The position numbers and the translations under genes are program-made. A stretch of DNA of 64,000 nt from Paenibacillus sp. N3.4 (lineage in GTDB: Bacteria; Bacillota; Bacilli; Paenibacillales; NBRC-103111): NCBI RefSeq assembly GCF_008017805.1, contig NZ_VRTT01000010.1:1-64000 (forward strand), written 5' to 3'. The notes below the pieces were generated by a model. It saw only the letters and a program-made list of their open reading frames with translations. It searched no databases and had not been told where the DNA came from. Positions 28,652 through 37,772 of this stretch are shown piece after piece. The stretch's first letter is position 1; the number at the start of each line of letters is the position of its first letter.

Positions 28652-29403
28652 TTCCTATGCTGATAGTTGCGTCAATGCTGCTAATGGGCTTGTTTCTTGG
28701 ATTCACCGGAACCGGCGGATCGGGGCTCATTATCGCAATTCTGGTGACAATCTTCCATGTTCCGGTTCATACGGCTCTTGGGACCTCGATTACGGCGATG
28801 ATCTTTACGATGATATCCGGCGTGTATAGCCATATCCGTGAAGGAAACGTAAAGCTTCGTACCGGCATCATCTTCGGCCTGATAGGATCCATTGGCGCTT
28901 ATTCAGGGACATGGATAGCTCGCTGGATTCCAGAAGGTACACTCGTCTGGATGACGGGTGCGATGCTCGCCGTATGCGGTATCCTCATTTGGATGAAGAC
29001 GCGGATGGCATTCACTGGCGATATGGTCGAGCTGCCGCTCAACTCCGCCCGCTTCTGGGTGCTGGCGCTGGGTATCGGCTTAGGCTGCGGCCTCATCTCT
29101 GGCGTATTCGGCATCGGCTCCACGCCGTTTATCCAGCTGGCGCTGCTCACTTTTCTCCGCTTTCCGATTTCGCTGGTCGCCGGCACGACGATGCTCATTA
29201 TCCTGCCGATCGCCGTCGCCGGAGCGCTGGGCTACTCGCAAGCGGGCTTCCTCGATGTCGCGCTACTCGTGAAGGTTGTCGTCGGTACTGTCGTTGGCTC
29301 CTACATAGGCGCCAAGTTTACGCGACGATTGCCGGTCGCATGGCTGCGCTACTCTATGATCGTCCTGCCGTTCGTTGGCGCCGCCTTGTTGTTTCTTGGC
29401 TAA
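28648..29403 (+). CDS. TauE/SafE-family membrane permease
   Basis: This 251-aa protein is mostly hydrophobic with about eight predicted helices. It carries the family pattern GFTGTGGSG near the N-terminus and [16 protein letters not shown] in the second half. The family moves sulfite, organosulfonates or other small anions. It is translationally coupled to the ThuA-like gene, an unusual partner, so it may export an acidic product of sugar metabolism. Confidence 0.82.
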   Translation: MIPMLIVASMLLMGLFLGFTGTGGSGLIIAILVTIFHVPVHTALGTSITAMIFTMISGVYSHIREGNVKLRTGIIFGLIGSIGAYSGTWIARWIPEGTLVWMTGAMLAVCGILIWMKTRMAFTGDMVELPLNSARFWVLALGIGLGCGLISGVFGIGSTPFIQLALLTFLRFPISLVAGTTMLIILPIAVAGALGYSQAGFLDVALLVKVVVGTVVGSYIGAKFTRRLPVAWLRYSMIVLPFVGAALLFLG

Positions 29404-29425
29404 CGGCTGTTGCATGAGCCTGCAT

Positions 29426-29469
29426 AAGTTTATCCGCAAACGCCTTAGGGGTCTCGGATAAACTTTTTT
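29426..29469 (+). terminator. Rho-independent terminator of the sugar locus
   Basis: An 11-bp stem, AAGTTTATCCG with CGGATAAACTT, is followed by a T run. Confidence 0.85.
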
Positions 29470-30093
29470 GCTTTTCACTGGCAGCTCCGCTCCCCGCATC
29501 CCCCGTGTATCTTGGTTAGAATAAGGGGGTGATAACCAAGAAAATTGTAGTAATGGCATCATGTGAATTGGGACTTGCCTGTCTCGCCTGCAATTGGAGA
29601 ACTATTGGCTAGGCAAGCGGACACAGCAGCCGTTACTTGCCCTTGATCCCTCGCCATGCGCCTGTTTGCGGACACAGGGGAGGGTAACGGCCATGGAATC
29701 GTGGAAATCGACCCATTTGCACTCGAATAACGGCGCTTGTGTCCGCCAAAGCTCCCAATAAGCCGTTCGAGGCGATAATAACGGCTCCTCGGTCCTCTTC
29801 CGTATCCGCTTTCTTTCGTCAAGCACTGATTCCCATGGTTGAGCCGAAAATTTTAACGTTTATTTGCTGGGGCCCGTAGGAAATTAGATTTGGGATCTGA
29901 GCAATTAATTGATTTTATGACTAAGGAACTGATACCCTATAGGTATAACAATGCCATAGAAGACGCCAGGCAACAAATGAACGAAAAGATGAGTCAGATA
30001 GAGATGAAATCGGCACAGACATTAATCGGTCCTAAGTCTCGTCATCCGACAAGACTTAGTTAAATATAGCGCCCCTATCTGGAGGGGAATTCC
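29470..30093. other. Intergenic stretch holding repeat copy 1 and a short unsupported frame
   Basis: It holds the repeat at 29606-29800 and, at 29890-30063, a 57-codon TTG frame without a good ribosome site. That frame may be a gene remnant. Nothing else was recognised. Confidence 0.5.
29606..29800 (-). repeat. Intergenic repeat family, copy 1 (inverted)
   Basis: The reverse complement aligns with the element at 40838-41027. Shared blocks include GGAGCCGTTATT, GTTATTCGAG, AGGCGCAT and TAACGGCTGCTGTGTCCGCT. It contains no supported gene. Several short overlapping frames here arise from the repeat. Confidence 0.75.
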
Positions 30094-33000
30094 GTGTCTC
30101 TTCCTATAGAAAGGACTTCCACAATGAATTTTCATTTGACAGAAAAGGTTATTAAGCTGATGTGTGGCCAGACCTCTTATGATAAGGGGGAAGTCTATTA
30201 TCGGGCAGGAAAAGTAACCATTACAGATTACGATACAGAGACCGCTACCTATGAAGCCGTAGTGAAGGCAAATGGTAAGGAAGAGGTCACTATTAAGCTC
30301 CATGATAACAAGGATCTGGAGGCGAAATGCAGTTGTCCGACTCTGGCTTCCTATGATAAATATTGTTCCCATGTTGCAGCTGTACTGTTGAATATCCAAC
30401 ACAATCAGAGCGGCTTATCCGCTTCAGCTGCCCGTTCACACCGTTCTGGGAAGCAGTCGGAGGATAGCTCCTCGGAGGGAAATCTGCAAGATGAAACTGG
30501 CTTTGGGGATTCTCCAAGCAGCTCAGCTAAGGATGCAAAACTGCTTACAGGCATTTTGGGACTTTTCAATGATAAGCCACTACGTCCAAGTCATACGAGG
30601 AATCTTTTTGATACAAGAGAGCCCCTTGATGTTGAGTTTATTTGTAAACCACTCTCCTATGGCAATCAGAAATACATGTTCGCCATCGAAATGAAAGTCG
30701 GACCGAAGCGGCTCTATATGGTTCAGAAATTAAGAGAGTTTCTAGATCGGATAGAGCAGAGGGAACCCTTTACTTTTACAAAGCAGTTCACCTACGATCC
30801 GGAGCTGCATAGCTTCCATCCTGATAATGATGCGGTCATCAGAGCCCTTATTCAAATTGATAATAACGAAAAAATATACCGCGAAAGCTCCAGCATCTTT
30901 CAGCGATATGCCAGTCAACGCGATCGTGATCGGATGCTGCCGATAGCTCCATCGTCTTGGGCAGATGTACATGCCCTTCTGACGAAGGCTCCAATGGTTA
31001 AGCTTGAACAGGAGGGCAGCTACTATGAAGGTGTGCAGTTGTCTGAGGAAATACTTCCACTGCGATATGAATTCGAGCAAGGGCAAGTCAGTGAGGGCTA
31101 TCAGTTGGAAGTCCATGGCTTAGACCAAATCATCGTTATGGATGCTTATGGAGTCGTCATATCCCAAGGTAAGTTATTGAAGCTGCCGAGCGAGCAGTGC
31201 AGCCGTCTATCTATGCTCAAGCAAATGCTTGAAGCTTCCCAAACGCAGCAAATCCAGATTGGGATTGAACAGATAGAACCTTTTATGGAGAAAGTGATAC
31301 CTGGTTTAATGAAGCTGGGCAGTGTTCATATTGCCGAGAACGTGTCCAATCGCATGGTGCAAACGCCGCTAAAGGCGAAGCTATATCTGGATCGGGTAAG
31401 GGACAGGCTGCTTGCAGGTCTAGAGTTCCATTATGGCAGTATCGTTATTAATCCATTAGAAGGAACTGGTCAGACGGATGGTAAGGATCGCATTCTTATG
31501 CGGGACGGGGAGCACGAAAGACGGATCCTGGAGCTTATGGAGCAAGGGGGCTTTACGAATACGGAAGGCGGATATTTTTTGAATGATGAGGATGCGGAAT
31601 ATGAATTTTTGTACCGCATCATTCCACAGCTGGAGAAGCTAGCCCATGTTTATGCGACCTCGGCTGTGAAGTCAAAGCTTCAGACAGGGCTTATGCCGCC
31701 AAAGGTCAATGTGAATATCGAAGAACGAACGGACTGGTTAATCTGTCAATTCGAGATAGACGGTATTCCAGACTCAGAAATCCGCAATTTGATAAAGTCG
31801 CTGGAAGAGAAACGCAAATTTCACCGGATGCCAAATGGTTCGTTCATGCCGCTGGAAACGGAAGAGTATCAGGAAATCATTCGCTTCATTAATGAAACGG
31901 GCATGAGCAAGGGTGAGGTGTTGGAGGCGGCAATTCGTTTTCCTGTAGCGCATGCGCTGCATCTTATGGATTCCCAAAGACAGGGTAACACCATTAAGCT
32001 GGGTAAGTCGCTGCGCCAGCTCATAAACAATATGCGCAATCCCGATCATCTAGATTTCCCTATTCCAGCAAGTTTAGAATCTGTCCTTCGGGATTATCAG
32101 AAGGTAGGGTTCCAGTGGTTTAAGACGCTTGCTCATTATCATTTTGGCGGTGTTCTAGCTGATGATATGGGACTGGGCAAAACCGTACAGAGTATTGCTT
32201 TCCTTGTCTCCGTGCTGCCTGAGATTCGAAAGCAGAAGCAGCCAGCCATCATCGTTTGTCCTGCTTCTCTTGTGTATAATTGGCGCAATGAGCTAAAGAA
32301 ATTCGCTCCTGATATTCGGGTTGCCATAGCTGATGGCAACCAAGAAGAACGGAATCGTATTCTGAAGAATAGTGCTAAGGTGGATGTGATCATCACTTCC
32401 TACCCACTACTACGCAGAGATATTTTGCAAGTAGCGAAGCAAGTTTTTCATACGCTTATTTTGGATGAGGCGCAGTTCTTCAAGAATCATGCCACTCAGA
32501 CCGCGCAAGCGGTAAAGGCCATTGATGCTAAGTACCGCTTCGCACTAACAGGAACGCCTGTAGAGAACAAATTAGAAGAGTTATGGTCCATCTTTGAAGC
32601 TGTGTTCCCGGCATTGTTCCCAAGCAGGAAAGGATTTCAAGATTTGACTCGTGAGACAATAGCAAAGCGGGTTCGACCATTTCTGCTCCGCAGGTTGAAG
32701 TCTGATGTGCTGAAGGAACTGCCAGAGAAGATTGAGTCGCTACAAGCCTCTGAACTGCTGCCTGAACAGAAGAAATTGTATGTCGCTTATTTGGCGAAGC
32801 TGCAGCAGGAAACCTTGAAGCACTTGGATCAGAAGGATTTTCAGAGGAATCGGATCAAGATTCTAGCGGGGCTAACAAGGCTTCGTCAGCTATGCTGTCA
32901 TCCCGCTTTGTTCGTTGAGGATTATACTGGAAGTTCGGCCAAATTCGAGCAGCTATTCGAGATGATAGAGGAATGTCGGAGTGCGGGCAGACGCTTGCTC

Positions 33001-33450
33001 GTGTTCTCTCAGTTTACTGAGATGCTGGGCCTTATTGGTCGGGAGCTCGGCAGCCAAGGGGTGCCCTTCTTCTACTTGGATGGTAAAACTGCAGCCTCTG
33101 AGCGTGTTGAATTATGCCATAAATTTAATGAAGGAGAGCGGGATTTGTTCTTGATCTCCTTGAAGGCTGGAGGCACGGGACTTAACCTGACCGGAGCAGA
33201 TACGGTTATTCTTTATGATCTGTGGTGGAATCCAGCTGTAGAGCAGCAGGCAGCAGATCGTGCCCATCGGATTGGGCAGAAGAAAGTCGTTCAGGTTATT
33301 CGGCTTGTGACTCAAGGGACTGTGGAGGACAAGATGTACGAGCTCCAGCAGAAAAAGAAAAACTTGATCGATGAAGTGATTCAACCTGGACAAGAGGCTT
33401 TGTCCTCTCTATCAGAGCAGGAAATTCGGGAAATTCTAATGATCGAATAA
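30094..33450 (+). CDS. SWIM zinc-finger SNF2-family helicase
   Basis: A 1118-aa protein. GTG 30094 has GGAGGGG upstream; ATG 30124 is the alternative. Near the N-terminus is a SWIM zinc motif with Cys79, Cys81, Cys91 and His93. A long middle region follows, then the SNF2 ATPase: ADDMGLGKTVQS (about residue 690), DEAQ (about 791), and the C-terminal helicase lobe with SLKAGGTGLNLTGA and DRAHRIGQ. Such proteins translocate on double-stranded DNA and remodel nucleoprotein. Bacterial roles are poorly defined; some SNF2 genes belong to defence loci, but no partner is seen here. Confidence 0.92.
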   Translation: MSLPIERTSTMNFHLTEKVIKLMCGQTSYDKGEVYYRAGKVTITDYDTETATYEAVVKANGKEEVTIKLHDNKDLEAKCSCPTLASYDKYCSHVAAVLLNIQHNQSGLSASAARSHRSGKQSEDSSSEGNLQDETGFGDSPSSSAKDAKLLTGILGLFNDKPLRPSHTRNLFDTREPLDVEFICKPLSYGNQKYMFAIEMKVGPKRLYMVQKLREFLDRIEQREPFTFTKQFTYDPELHSFHPDNDAVIRALIQIDNNEKIYRESSSIFQRYASQRDRDRMLPIAPSSWADVHALLTKAPMVKLEQEGSYYEGVQLSEEILPLRYEFEQGQVSEGYQLEVHGLDQIIVMDAYGVVISQGKLLKLPSEQCSRLSMLKQMLEASQTQQIQIGIEQIEPFMEKVIPGLMKLGSVHIAENVSNRMVQTPLKAKLYLDRVRDRLLAGLEFHYGSIVINPLEGTGQTDGKDRILMRDGEHERRILELMEQGGFTNTEGGYFLNDEDAEYEFLYRIIPQLEKLAHVYATSAVKSKLQTGLMPPKVNVNIEERTDWLICQFEIDGIPDSEIRNLIKSLEEKRKFHRMPNGSFMPLETEEYQEIIRFINETGMSKGEVLEAAIRFPVAHALHLMDSQRQGNTIKLGKSLRQLINNMRNPDHLDFPIPASLESVLRDYQKVGFQWFKTLAHYHFGGVLADDMGLGKTVQSIAFLVSVLPEIRKQKQPAIIVCPASLVYNWRNELKKFAPDIRVAIADGNQEERNRILKNSAKVDVIITSYPLLRRDILQVAKQVFHTLILDEAQFFKNHATQTAQAVKAIDAKYRFALTGTPVENKLEELWSIFEAVFPALFPSRKGFQDLTRETIAKRVRPFLLRRLKSDVLKELPEKIESLQASELLPEQKKLYVAYLAKLQQETLKHLDQKDFQRNRIKILAGLTRLRQLCCHPALFVEDYTGSSAKFEQLFEMIEECRSAGRRLLVFSQFTEMLGLIGRELGSQGVPFFYLDGKTAASERVELCHKFNEGERDLFLISLKAGGTGLNLTGADTVILYDLWWNPAVEQQAADRAHRIGQKKVVQVIRLVTQGTVEDKMYELQQKKKNLIDEVIQPGQEALSSLSEQEIREILMIE

Positions 33451-33456
33451 ACAAGG

Positions 33457-33500
33457 CCGAGTAAAATTCAGGTTCCCTTTCTGAATCTACTCGGTTTTTT
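33457..33500 (+). terminator. Rho-independent terminator of the SNF2 gene
   Basis: CCGAGTA-ATTCAG pairs with CTGAAT-TACTCGG, with a T6 tail. Confidence 0.85.
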
Positions 33501-33509
33501 CAAAAGCAT

Positions 33510-33645
33510 TTAGCGGACATTGAGCGATAAGGGGTCGATGTCTACAATTACACGGCCCGTAACGGAATGTATGTCCTGACCTAGCAGGCGCACGGCAAGG
33601 GATAAAGGGTAAATAACTGCTGCTGTGTCCGCTTGCCTATCCAAT
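33510..33645 (+). repeat. Intergenic repeat family, copy 2 (shorter)
   Basis: It starts TAGCGGACAT and ends in CTGCTGTGTCCGCTTGCC, like copies 1 and 3, and shares AACGGAATGTATGTCC and AGGCGCA blocks. It follows the SNF2 terminator directly. Confidence 0.75.
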
Positions 33646-33888
33646 CGTTCTATAATCGCAGTCGAGATGGGCGCCTGAATTCACATGGCGTCATTATTCC
33701 GGTAAAAACTATAGGGATATAAATAATTAGATTGAGTCTATTCCAATGGTGTTAATCTATGAATAGAATTTTATTCAGATTATTCCAATATATAAACTGT
33801 GGTATAATTCTAATATGGATAGGATAACGCCCCTTTTATGAATGAAAAAGCGCACCGTTCTTGTAGGTGAAAAGGTAGAACTAACATA

Positions 33889-33917
33889 TTGACAGAACAC
33901 AGAACGGCTGATAGTAT
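33889..33917 (+). promoter_or_regulatory. SigA-type promoter of the sulfonate operon
   Basis: TTGACA at 33889-33894 and TAGTAT at 33912-33917 are separated by 17 bp. Transcription would start near 33924, just before the leader hairpins. Confidence 0.6.
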
Positions 33918-33927
33918 ATAACAAAAT

Positions 33928-33962
33928 CACTAAATACCAAGTGGATAACTTGGTATTTAGTG
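33928..33962 (+). promoter_or_regulatory. Perfect 15-bp leader hairpin of the sulfonate operon
   Basis: CACTAAATACCAAGT and ACTTGGTATTTAGTG pair perfectly around a 5-nt loop, right after the predicted start site. It can act as an RNA hairpin or as a DNA operator palindrome. It does not match the SAM-I riboswitch core. Confidence 0.65.
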
Positions 33963-33984
33963 TAAATATAACCGTCTACCGTAC

Positions 33985-34034
33985 AAAACGGAGACATTCC
34001 AAATGAGTTGTTATTTGGAGTGTTCTTCGTTTTT
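33985..34034 (+). terminator. Terminator-like (attenuator) hairpin before the sulfonate operon
   Basis: Arms AAAACGGAGACATTCCAAAT and ATTTGGAGTGTTCTTCGTTTT pair with a few mismatches and end in T5, about 15 nt before the ribosome site of the first gene. A small CCGT-ACAAA-ACGG hairpin overlaps its left arm and could compete with it. Confidence 0.55.
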
Positions 34035-34060
34035 ATGTTTTTAACAAGGAGATGAGCGTA

Positions 34061-34837
34061 ATGGCCGAAGCATTATTGAAAATCGAAAATTTGTATAAAA
34101 CATTTCAAGCGGGCAAAGGGTCAATACAAGCGCTGCACAATATCCAGCTTCAAGTGAAAGAAGGGGAATTCATCACCGTAATCGGTCCAAGTGGTTGTGG
34201 GAAAAGCACACTGCTTAAAATTATCGCAGGACTGGATGTTCAACATCAGGGTGATGTTCACCTTGGGGGTCAACCGATTAAAGGGCCGGGCATTGATAAG
34301 GGCTTTATATTCCAAGAACCGCGGTTGTTTCCCTGGCTGACTGTAGAAAAAAATATAGCAGCCGACCTTTCGCTAAGAAATCCTGAAGTTCGCAAAAAGG
34401 TAGATGAACTTATTGAACTGGTTCGTCTGGAAGGATTTCAAACGTCTTATCCCAGAGAGCTCTCCGGAGGCATGGCCCAACGTGTGGCGATCGCAAGAGC
34501 ATTGCTTAGAAACCCCAAAGTACTGCTGCTCGATGAACCATTTGGGGCGTTGGATGCTTTTACTAGAACACATATGCAGGAAGTGCTTATTGATATTTGG
34601 CAAAAAAATAAAACGACGATGATTTTCGTGACACATGATATTGATGAAGCTATCTATTTGGCCAATCGCGTTGTTATTCTCAAACCGCGACCAGGTGCGA
34701 TACGTAATATTGTGCCCATTGATTTGCCGGTTCCGAGAAAGAAAACGACGACCTCCTTTCAAGAATTGCGCCTCAAAGTGCTGGGCGAATTTGAAAAGAT
34801 TGAAGAACTCGAATTAATCGATAGCTCCGGAATTTAG
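34061..34837 (+). CDS. Sulfonate/nitrate/taurine-type ABC transporter ATPase
   Basis: ATG 34061 lies 9 nt after AAGGAG and is preferred to ATG 34052, which touches that site. The protein of about 258 aa has Walker [10 protein letters not shown], signature [15 protein letters not shown], Walker [16 protein letters not shown] and the switch His in THDIDEA. It groups with SsuB/TauB/NrtD by overall wording. It heads an operon of two permeases, a binding protein and two redox proteins. Confidence 0.9.
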   Translation: MAEALLKIENLYKTFQAGKGSIQALHNIQLQVKEGEFITVIGPSGCGKSTLLKIIAGLDVQHQGDVHLGGQPIKGPGIDKGFIFQEPRLFPWLTVEKNIAADLSLRNPEVRKKVDELIELVRLEGFQTSYPRELSGGMAQRVAIARALLRNPKVLLLDEPFGALDAFTRTHMQEVLIDIWQKNKTTMIFVTHDIDEAIYLANRVVILKPRPGAIRNIVPIDLPVPRKKTTTSFQELRLKVLGEFEKIEELELIDSSGI

Positions 34838-34857
34838 AACAAAGTGGGGGAATCGTC

Positions 34858-35712
34858 ATGAGCCAACAGGGAAAATTAGAATTAGCAGCGTTTGAGCTGG
34901 AGCAGGTTCATAAGCCAATAGATTCGGACAAATATCGCAAGATCAAACAACAGGTGAACAGAATTGCCCTTGGCTCTATCCTTCCCTTACTTTTGTTGAT
35001 CGTGTGGCAAATACTTGGAGACGCAGATATCATATCTTCCTTACTGTTTCCGACACCACTTCGTATTGCGAATGCGGGCATCCGTTTAATACAGACGGGT
35101 GAGCTTTTGGATAACTTGAAGATTAGCGTCGTACGAGCATTATCCGGATTTGTATTAGGAGGGAGCTTAGGTCTCGCTTTTGGTGTGCTCGTCGGTTTAT
35201 TCCGAAAAACAGAGAAAGCGCTAGACCCCACGGTTCAAATGATCCGCATGGTGCCCCATCTAGCCATCGCCCCATTATTTATCTTATGGTTCGGTATCGG
35301 TGAATCAGCCAAAATCCTGTTGATCGCGAAAGGAGCCTTCTTTCCACTGTATATCAATGCCTTTGTGGGAATTCGTGGTGTGGATAACAAGCTGTTCGAA
35401 GTGACTCGCGTGCTTGACTTTAACCGCTGGAAACAAGTCGTCAAGCTGATATTGCCCGCTGCCCTGCCAAACATTTTATTGGGGGTTCGCATTTCACTCG
35501 GTGTATCTTGGTTAGGTTTAGTTGTCGCTGAACTTATGGGATCGACAGCTGGGATCGGTTATCTCATGTCAGATGCCCGACAATTTTCCAAAACGCCGGT
35601 GGTCTTCGTAGGTATTCTGATTTTTGCGATCTTCGGAATTTTGTCAGATTCGTTGGTACGTCTACTGGAGCGCAAGTGGTTAGGTTGGCGAGAAAGCTAT
35701 AAAGGACGCTAA
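34858..35712 (+). CDS. SsuC-like ABC transporter permease 1
   Basis: A 284-aa protein with about six membrane helices. SLGLAFGVLVGLFR, QMIRMVPHLAIAPLFILWFG and the ATPase-contact region EVTRVLDFNRWKQVVKLILPA are typical of the SsuC/TauC family. It is closely related to the next gene, so the transporter probably uses a heterodimeric membrane pore. Confidence 0.88.
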   Translation: MSQQGKLELAAFELEQVHKPIDSDKYRKIKQQVNRIALGSILPLLLLIVWQILGDADIISSLLFPTPLRIANAGIRLIQTGELLDNLKISVVRALSGFVLGGSLGLAFGVLVGLFRKTEKALDPTVQMIRMVPHLAIAPLFILWFGIGESAKILLIAKGAFFPLYINAFVGIRGVDNKLFEVTRVLDFNRWKQVVKLILPAALPNILLGVRISLGVSWLGLVVAELMGSTAGIGYLMSDARQFSKTPVVFVGILIFAIFGILSDSLVRLLERKWLGWRESYKGR

Positions 35713-35762
35713 ATCTTAGCTTCTGCAGTCCGGTTTCTCAAAAACATGAAGGGGGTATCCGT

Positions 35763-36620
35763 ATGAGCAATAGTGTAAAGGTGTTTGGGCAAACACCACA
35801 GTTAATAGATAGAGAAGATAAGTCGGAACGCACACTGCTTCGTTTGAAATGGGTAAAAGAGCGGATGAATGATTTGATTATCGGTTCCATATTGCCGGTG
35901 CTGCTGCTTATCATGTGGCAGGTTCTTGGAGACCTAGGTTTGTTTTCTTCCTCCTTTTTGCCGACACCGCTTCGAATCGCCGCTGAATTCAAAACATTAA
36001 TCGTTTCAGGGGAATTAACGCAGCATTTAGCCATTTCGCTGCAGCGGGCCGCCATCGGATTTCTGATTGGAGGGGCTTTAGGATTATTTTTCGGTTTCCT
36101 CGTTGGATTTTTGCAAAGGCTTGAAATACTATTTGATCCGTCCGTTCAAATGCTTCGCATGATTCCGCATCTTGCTGTTGCTCCGCTGATAATTCTCTGG
36201 TTTGGTTTTGGAGAAACGTCCAAAATTTTTATTATTGCGAATGGCGCTTTCTTCCCTATGTACATCAACACGTTTTTAGGGATTCGAGGTGTGGATCATA
36301 AGCTGTTTGAAGTGGCACAGGTGCTTAATTTCAATAAAACACAGCAGATTTTCAGGCTTATTCTTCCAGCTTCATTGCCTGGTATATTGCTGGGGTTGCG
36401 TCTATCGGTCGCGATCTCATGGCTTGGTTTGGTTGTCGCAGAATTAATAGGCTCACAAGAAGGAATTGGGTTCTTAATCAACTATGGCAAGCAACATTCT
36501 AGTGCAGAGTTAATTTTTGTAGGAGTTATCATTTTTGCTCTCATTGGGAAATTGGTCGACTCGTGTGTTCGATTGCTAGAGAACAAATGGTTGAACTGGC
36601 GAGATAGCTTCCAGGGTTAA
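35763..36620 (+). CDS. SsuC-like ABC transporter permease 2
   Basis: This 285-aa paralogue of the preceding permease carries QMLRMIPHLAVAPLIILWFG and VAQVLNFNKTQQIFRLILPA. Tandem SsuC-type permeases are less common than the usual single homodimeric permease. Confidence 0.88.
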   Translation: MSNSVKVFGQTPQLIDREDKSERTLLRLKWVKERMNDLIIGSILPVLLLIMWQVLGDLGLFSSSFLPTPLRIAAEFKTLIVSGELTQHLAISLQRAAIGFLIGGALGLFFGFLVGFLQRLEILFDPSVQMLRMIPHLAVAPLIILWFGFGETSKIFIIANGAFFPMYINTFLGIRGVDHKLFEVAQVLNFNKTQQIFRLILPASLPGILLGLRLSVAISWLGLVVAELIGSQEGIGFLINYGKQHSSAELIFVGVIIFALIGKLVDSCVRLLENKWLNWRDSFQG

Positions 36621-36675
36621 TGCGAAAATGAGCACTATCCTATTGAAAAATAAAAGACAAAAAGGGGAAATCACA

Positions 36676-37716
36676 ATGAATCAGACAACACGTACAAAAA
36701 GAATTCAAAAAGCTCGTCTTACAGGTGGATTATTAGCCATTATTCTTCTTATGCTTTTCACGCAAGCTTGCGGAAATGGCAGCAAAACGGTCTCGACGAG
36801 CGCATCTCCCAGTACCACTGCGGCGGGAGCTAAAACGCAGGCTCCGGCTACATTAAATTATGGTTACATCGGAACAAGCAAATTGAATTTTCCTGGCGGC
36901 GCAGAAGGTTGGGGCTTCTATAAGGGAATTATTCAGGAAGAACTCAAAAAGTACGGCATTACGGACGTAAAGCTTACGGCATTCCCGAACGGTCCCGACT
37001 TGAGTGAATCCTTAATTAGTGGACGCCTCGATTTCGGCAGCCTAGGAGATACGCCAGCGATTCTGGCTAAATCCACAGGTGCCAAAACCAGATTCATTAC
37101 ACAATCAGCAACAGACAGTATTGGCTATTTAATCGGTAAAAAGAATGGTCCTAAAACGTTGGCTGACTTAAAAGGTAAAACGATAACAACTCAAAAAGGT
37201 TCGTTCCATCACCGTTATTTAGCAGGTCTTCTTAAAGAAAACAACATTACCGATGTGAAAATCGTACATATGCTTCGCGTGGATGCGGAAGCCGCATTAT
37301 CTCGCGGTGAAGTAGATGCGATGACCAATACGGGTGTATTTGCTTTAAAACAGATTGACCAAGGGTTTACATTAATTGACGATGCAACCAAGCACCCGAA
37401 CTTACTCGGCACAAGCGCAACCGTTGTTACGGAAGATTATTTGAGCAAGAACCCTGATTTTCCTAAAGTGTGGAACGAGATTCGCTTGAAAGCGTTGAAT
37501 GATCTGAAAGAAAAGCCTGATGACTATTACAAATTTTTGGCGGAATTGAACAATTCTACACCTGAATTGATGCAAAAGGTGAGTCCGATCAGCGGCATCA
37601 AAGATGTGCCATTTACGGATGAAGGTATCAAACTTATTGAAGGAACAAAGAAATTCCTTGTTGATGAGAAATTGGCGGAAAAAGATTTTGACCTTAATAA
37701 ATGGATACTGAAATAG
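36676..37716 (+). CDS. Aliphatic-sulfonate-type substrate-binding lipoprotein
   Basis: ATG 36676 is chosen for its AAAAGGGGA site and signal peptide ending in lipobox LFTQAC; the frame opens earlier at 36628. The mature protein fits the SsuA/NMT1 family: GYIGTSKLNF, SLISGRLDFGSLGDTPAILA and ADLKGKTITTQKGSFHHRYL. The ligand is likely a sulfonate or similar organosulfur anion. Confidence 0.88.
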   Translation: MNQTTRTKRIQKARLTGGLLAIILLMLFTQACGNGSKTVSTSASPSTTAAGAKTQAPATLNYGYIGTSKLNFPGGAEGWGFYKGIIQEELKKYGITDVKLTAFPNGPDLSESLISGRLDFGSLGDTPAILAKSTGAKTRFITQSATDSIGYLIGKKNGPKTLADLKGKTITTQKGSFHHRYLAGLLKENNITDVKIVHMLRVDAEAALSRGEVDAMTNTGVFALKQIDQGFTLIDDATKHPNLLGTSATVVTEDYLSKNPDFPKVWNEIRLKALNDLKEKPDDYYKFLAELNNSTPELMQKVSPISGIKDVPFTDEGIKLIEGTKKFLVDEKLAEKDFDLNKWILK

Positions 37717-37772
37717 TCGCAGCTTATAGGAATTTAGCAGCTAATGGATAGGCACTTCAAGGGGGTAGGAAT

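Noticed and set aside
29602-29826. Overlapping minus-strand frames
   Set aside because: They lie within intergenic repeat copy 1 and are not shared as protein with the other copies.
29890-30063. 57-codon TTG frame before the SNF2 gene
   Set aside because: Weak start context and no family match; kept only as a possible remnant.
33510-33645. Insertion sequence end or transposon
   Set aside because: No transposase, terminal inverted repeats or target duplication could be seen around any of the three repeat copies.
33889-34034. SAM-I (S-box) riboswitch or T-box in front of the sulfonate genes
   Set aside because: The conserved S-box core and the T-box sequence are absent; only two hairpins are present.
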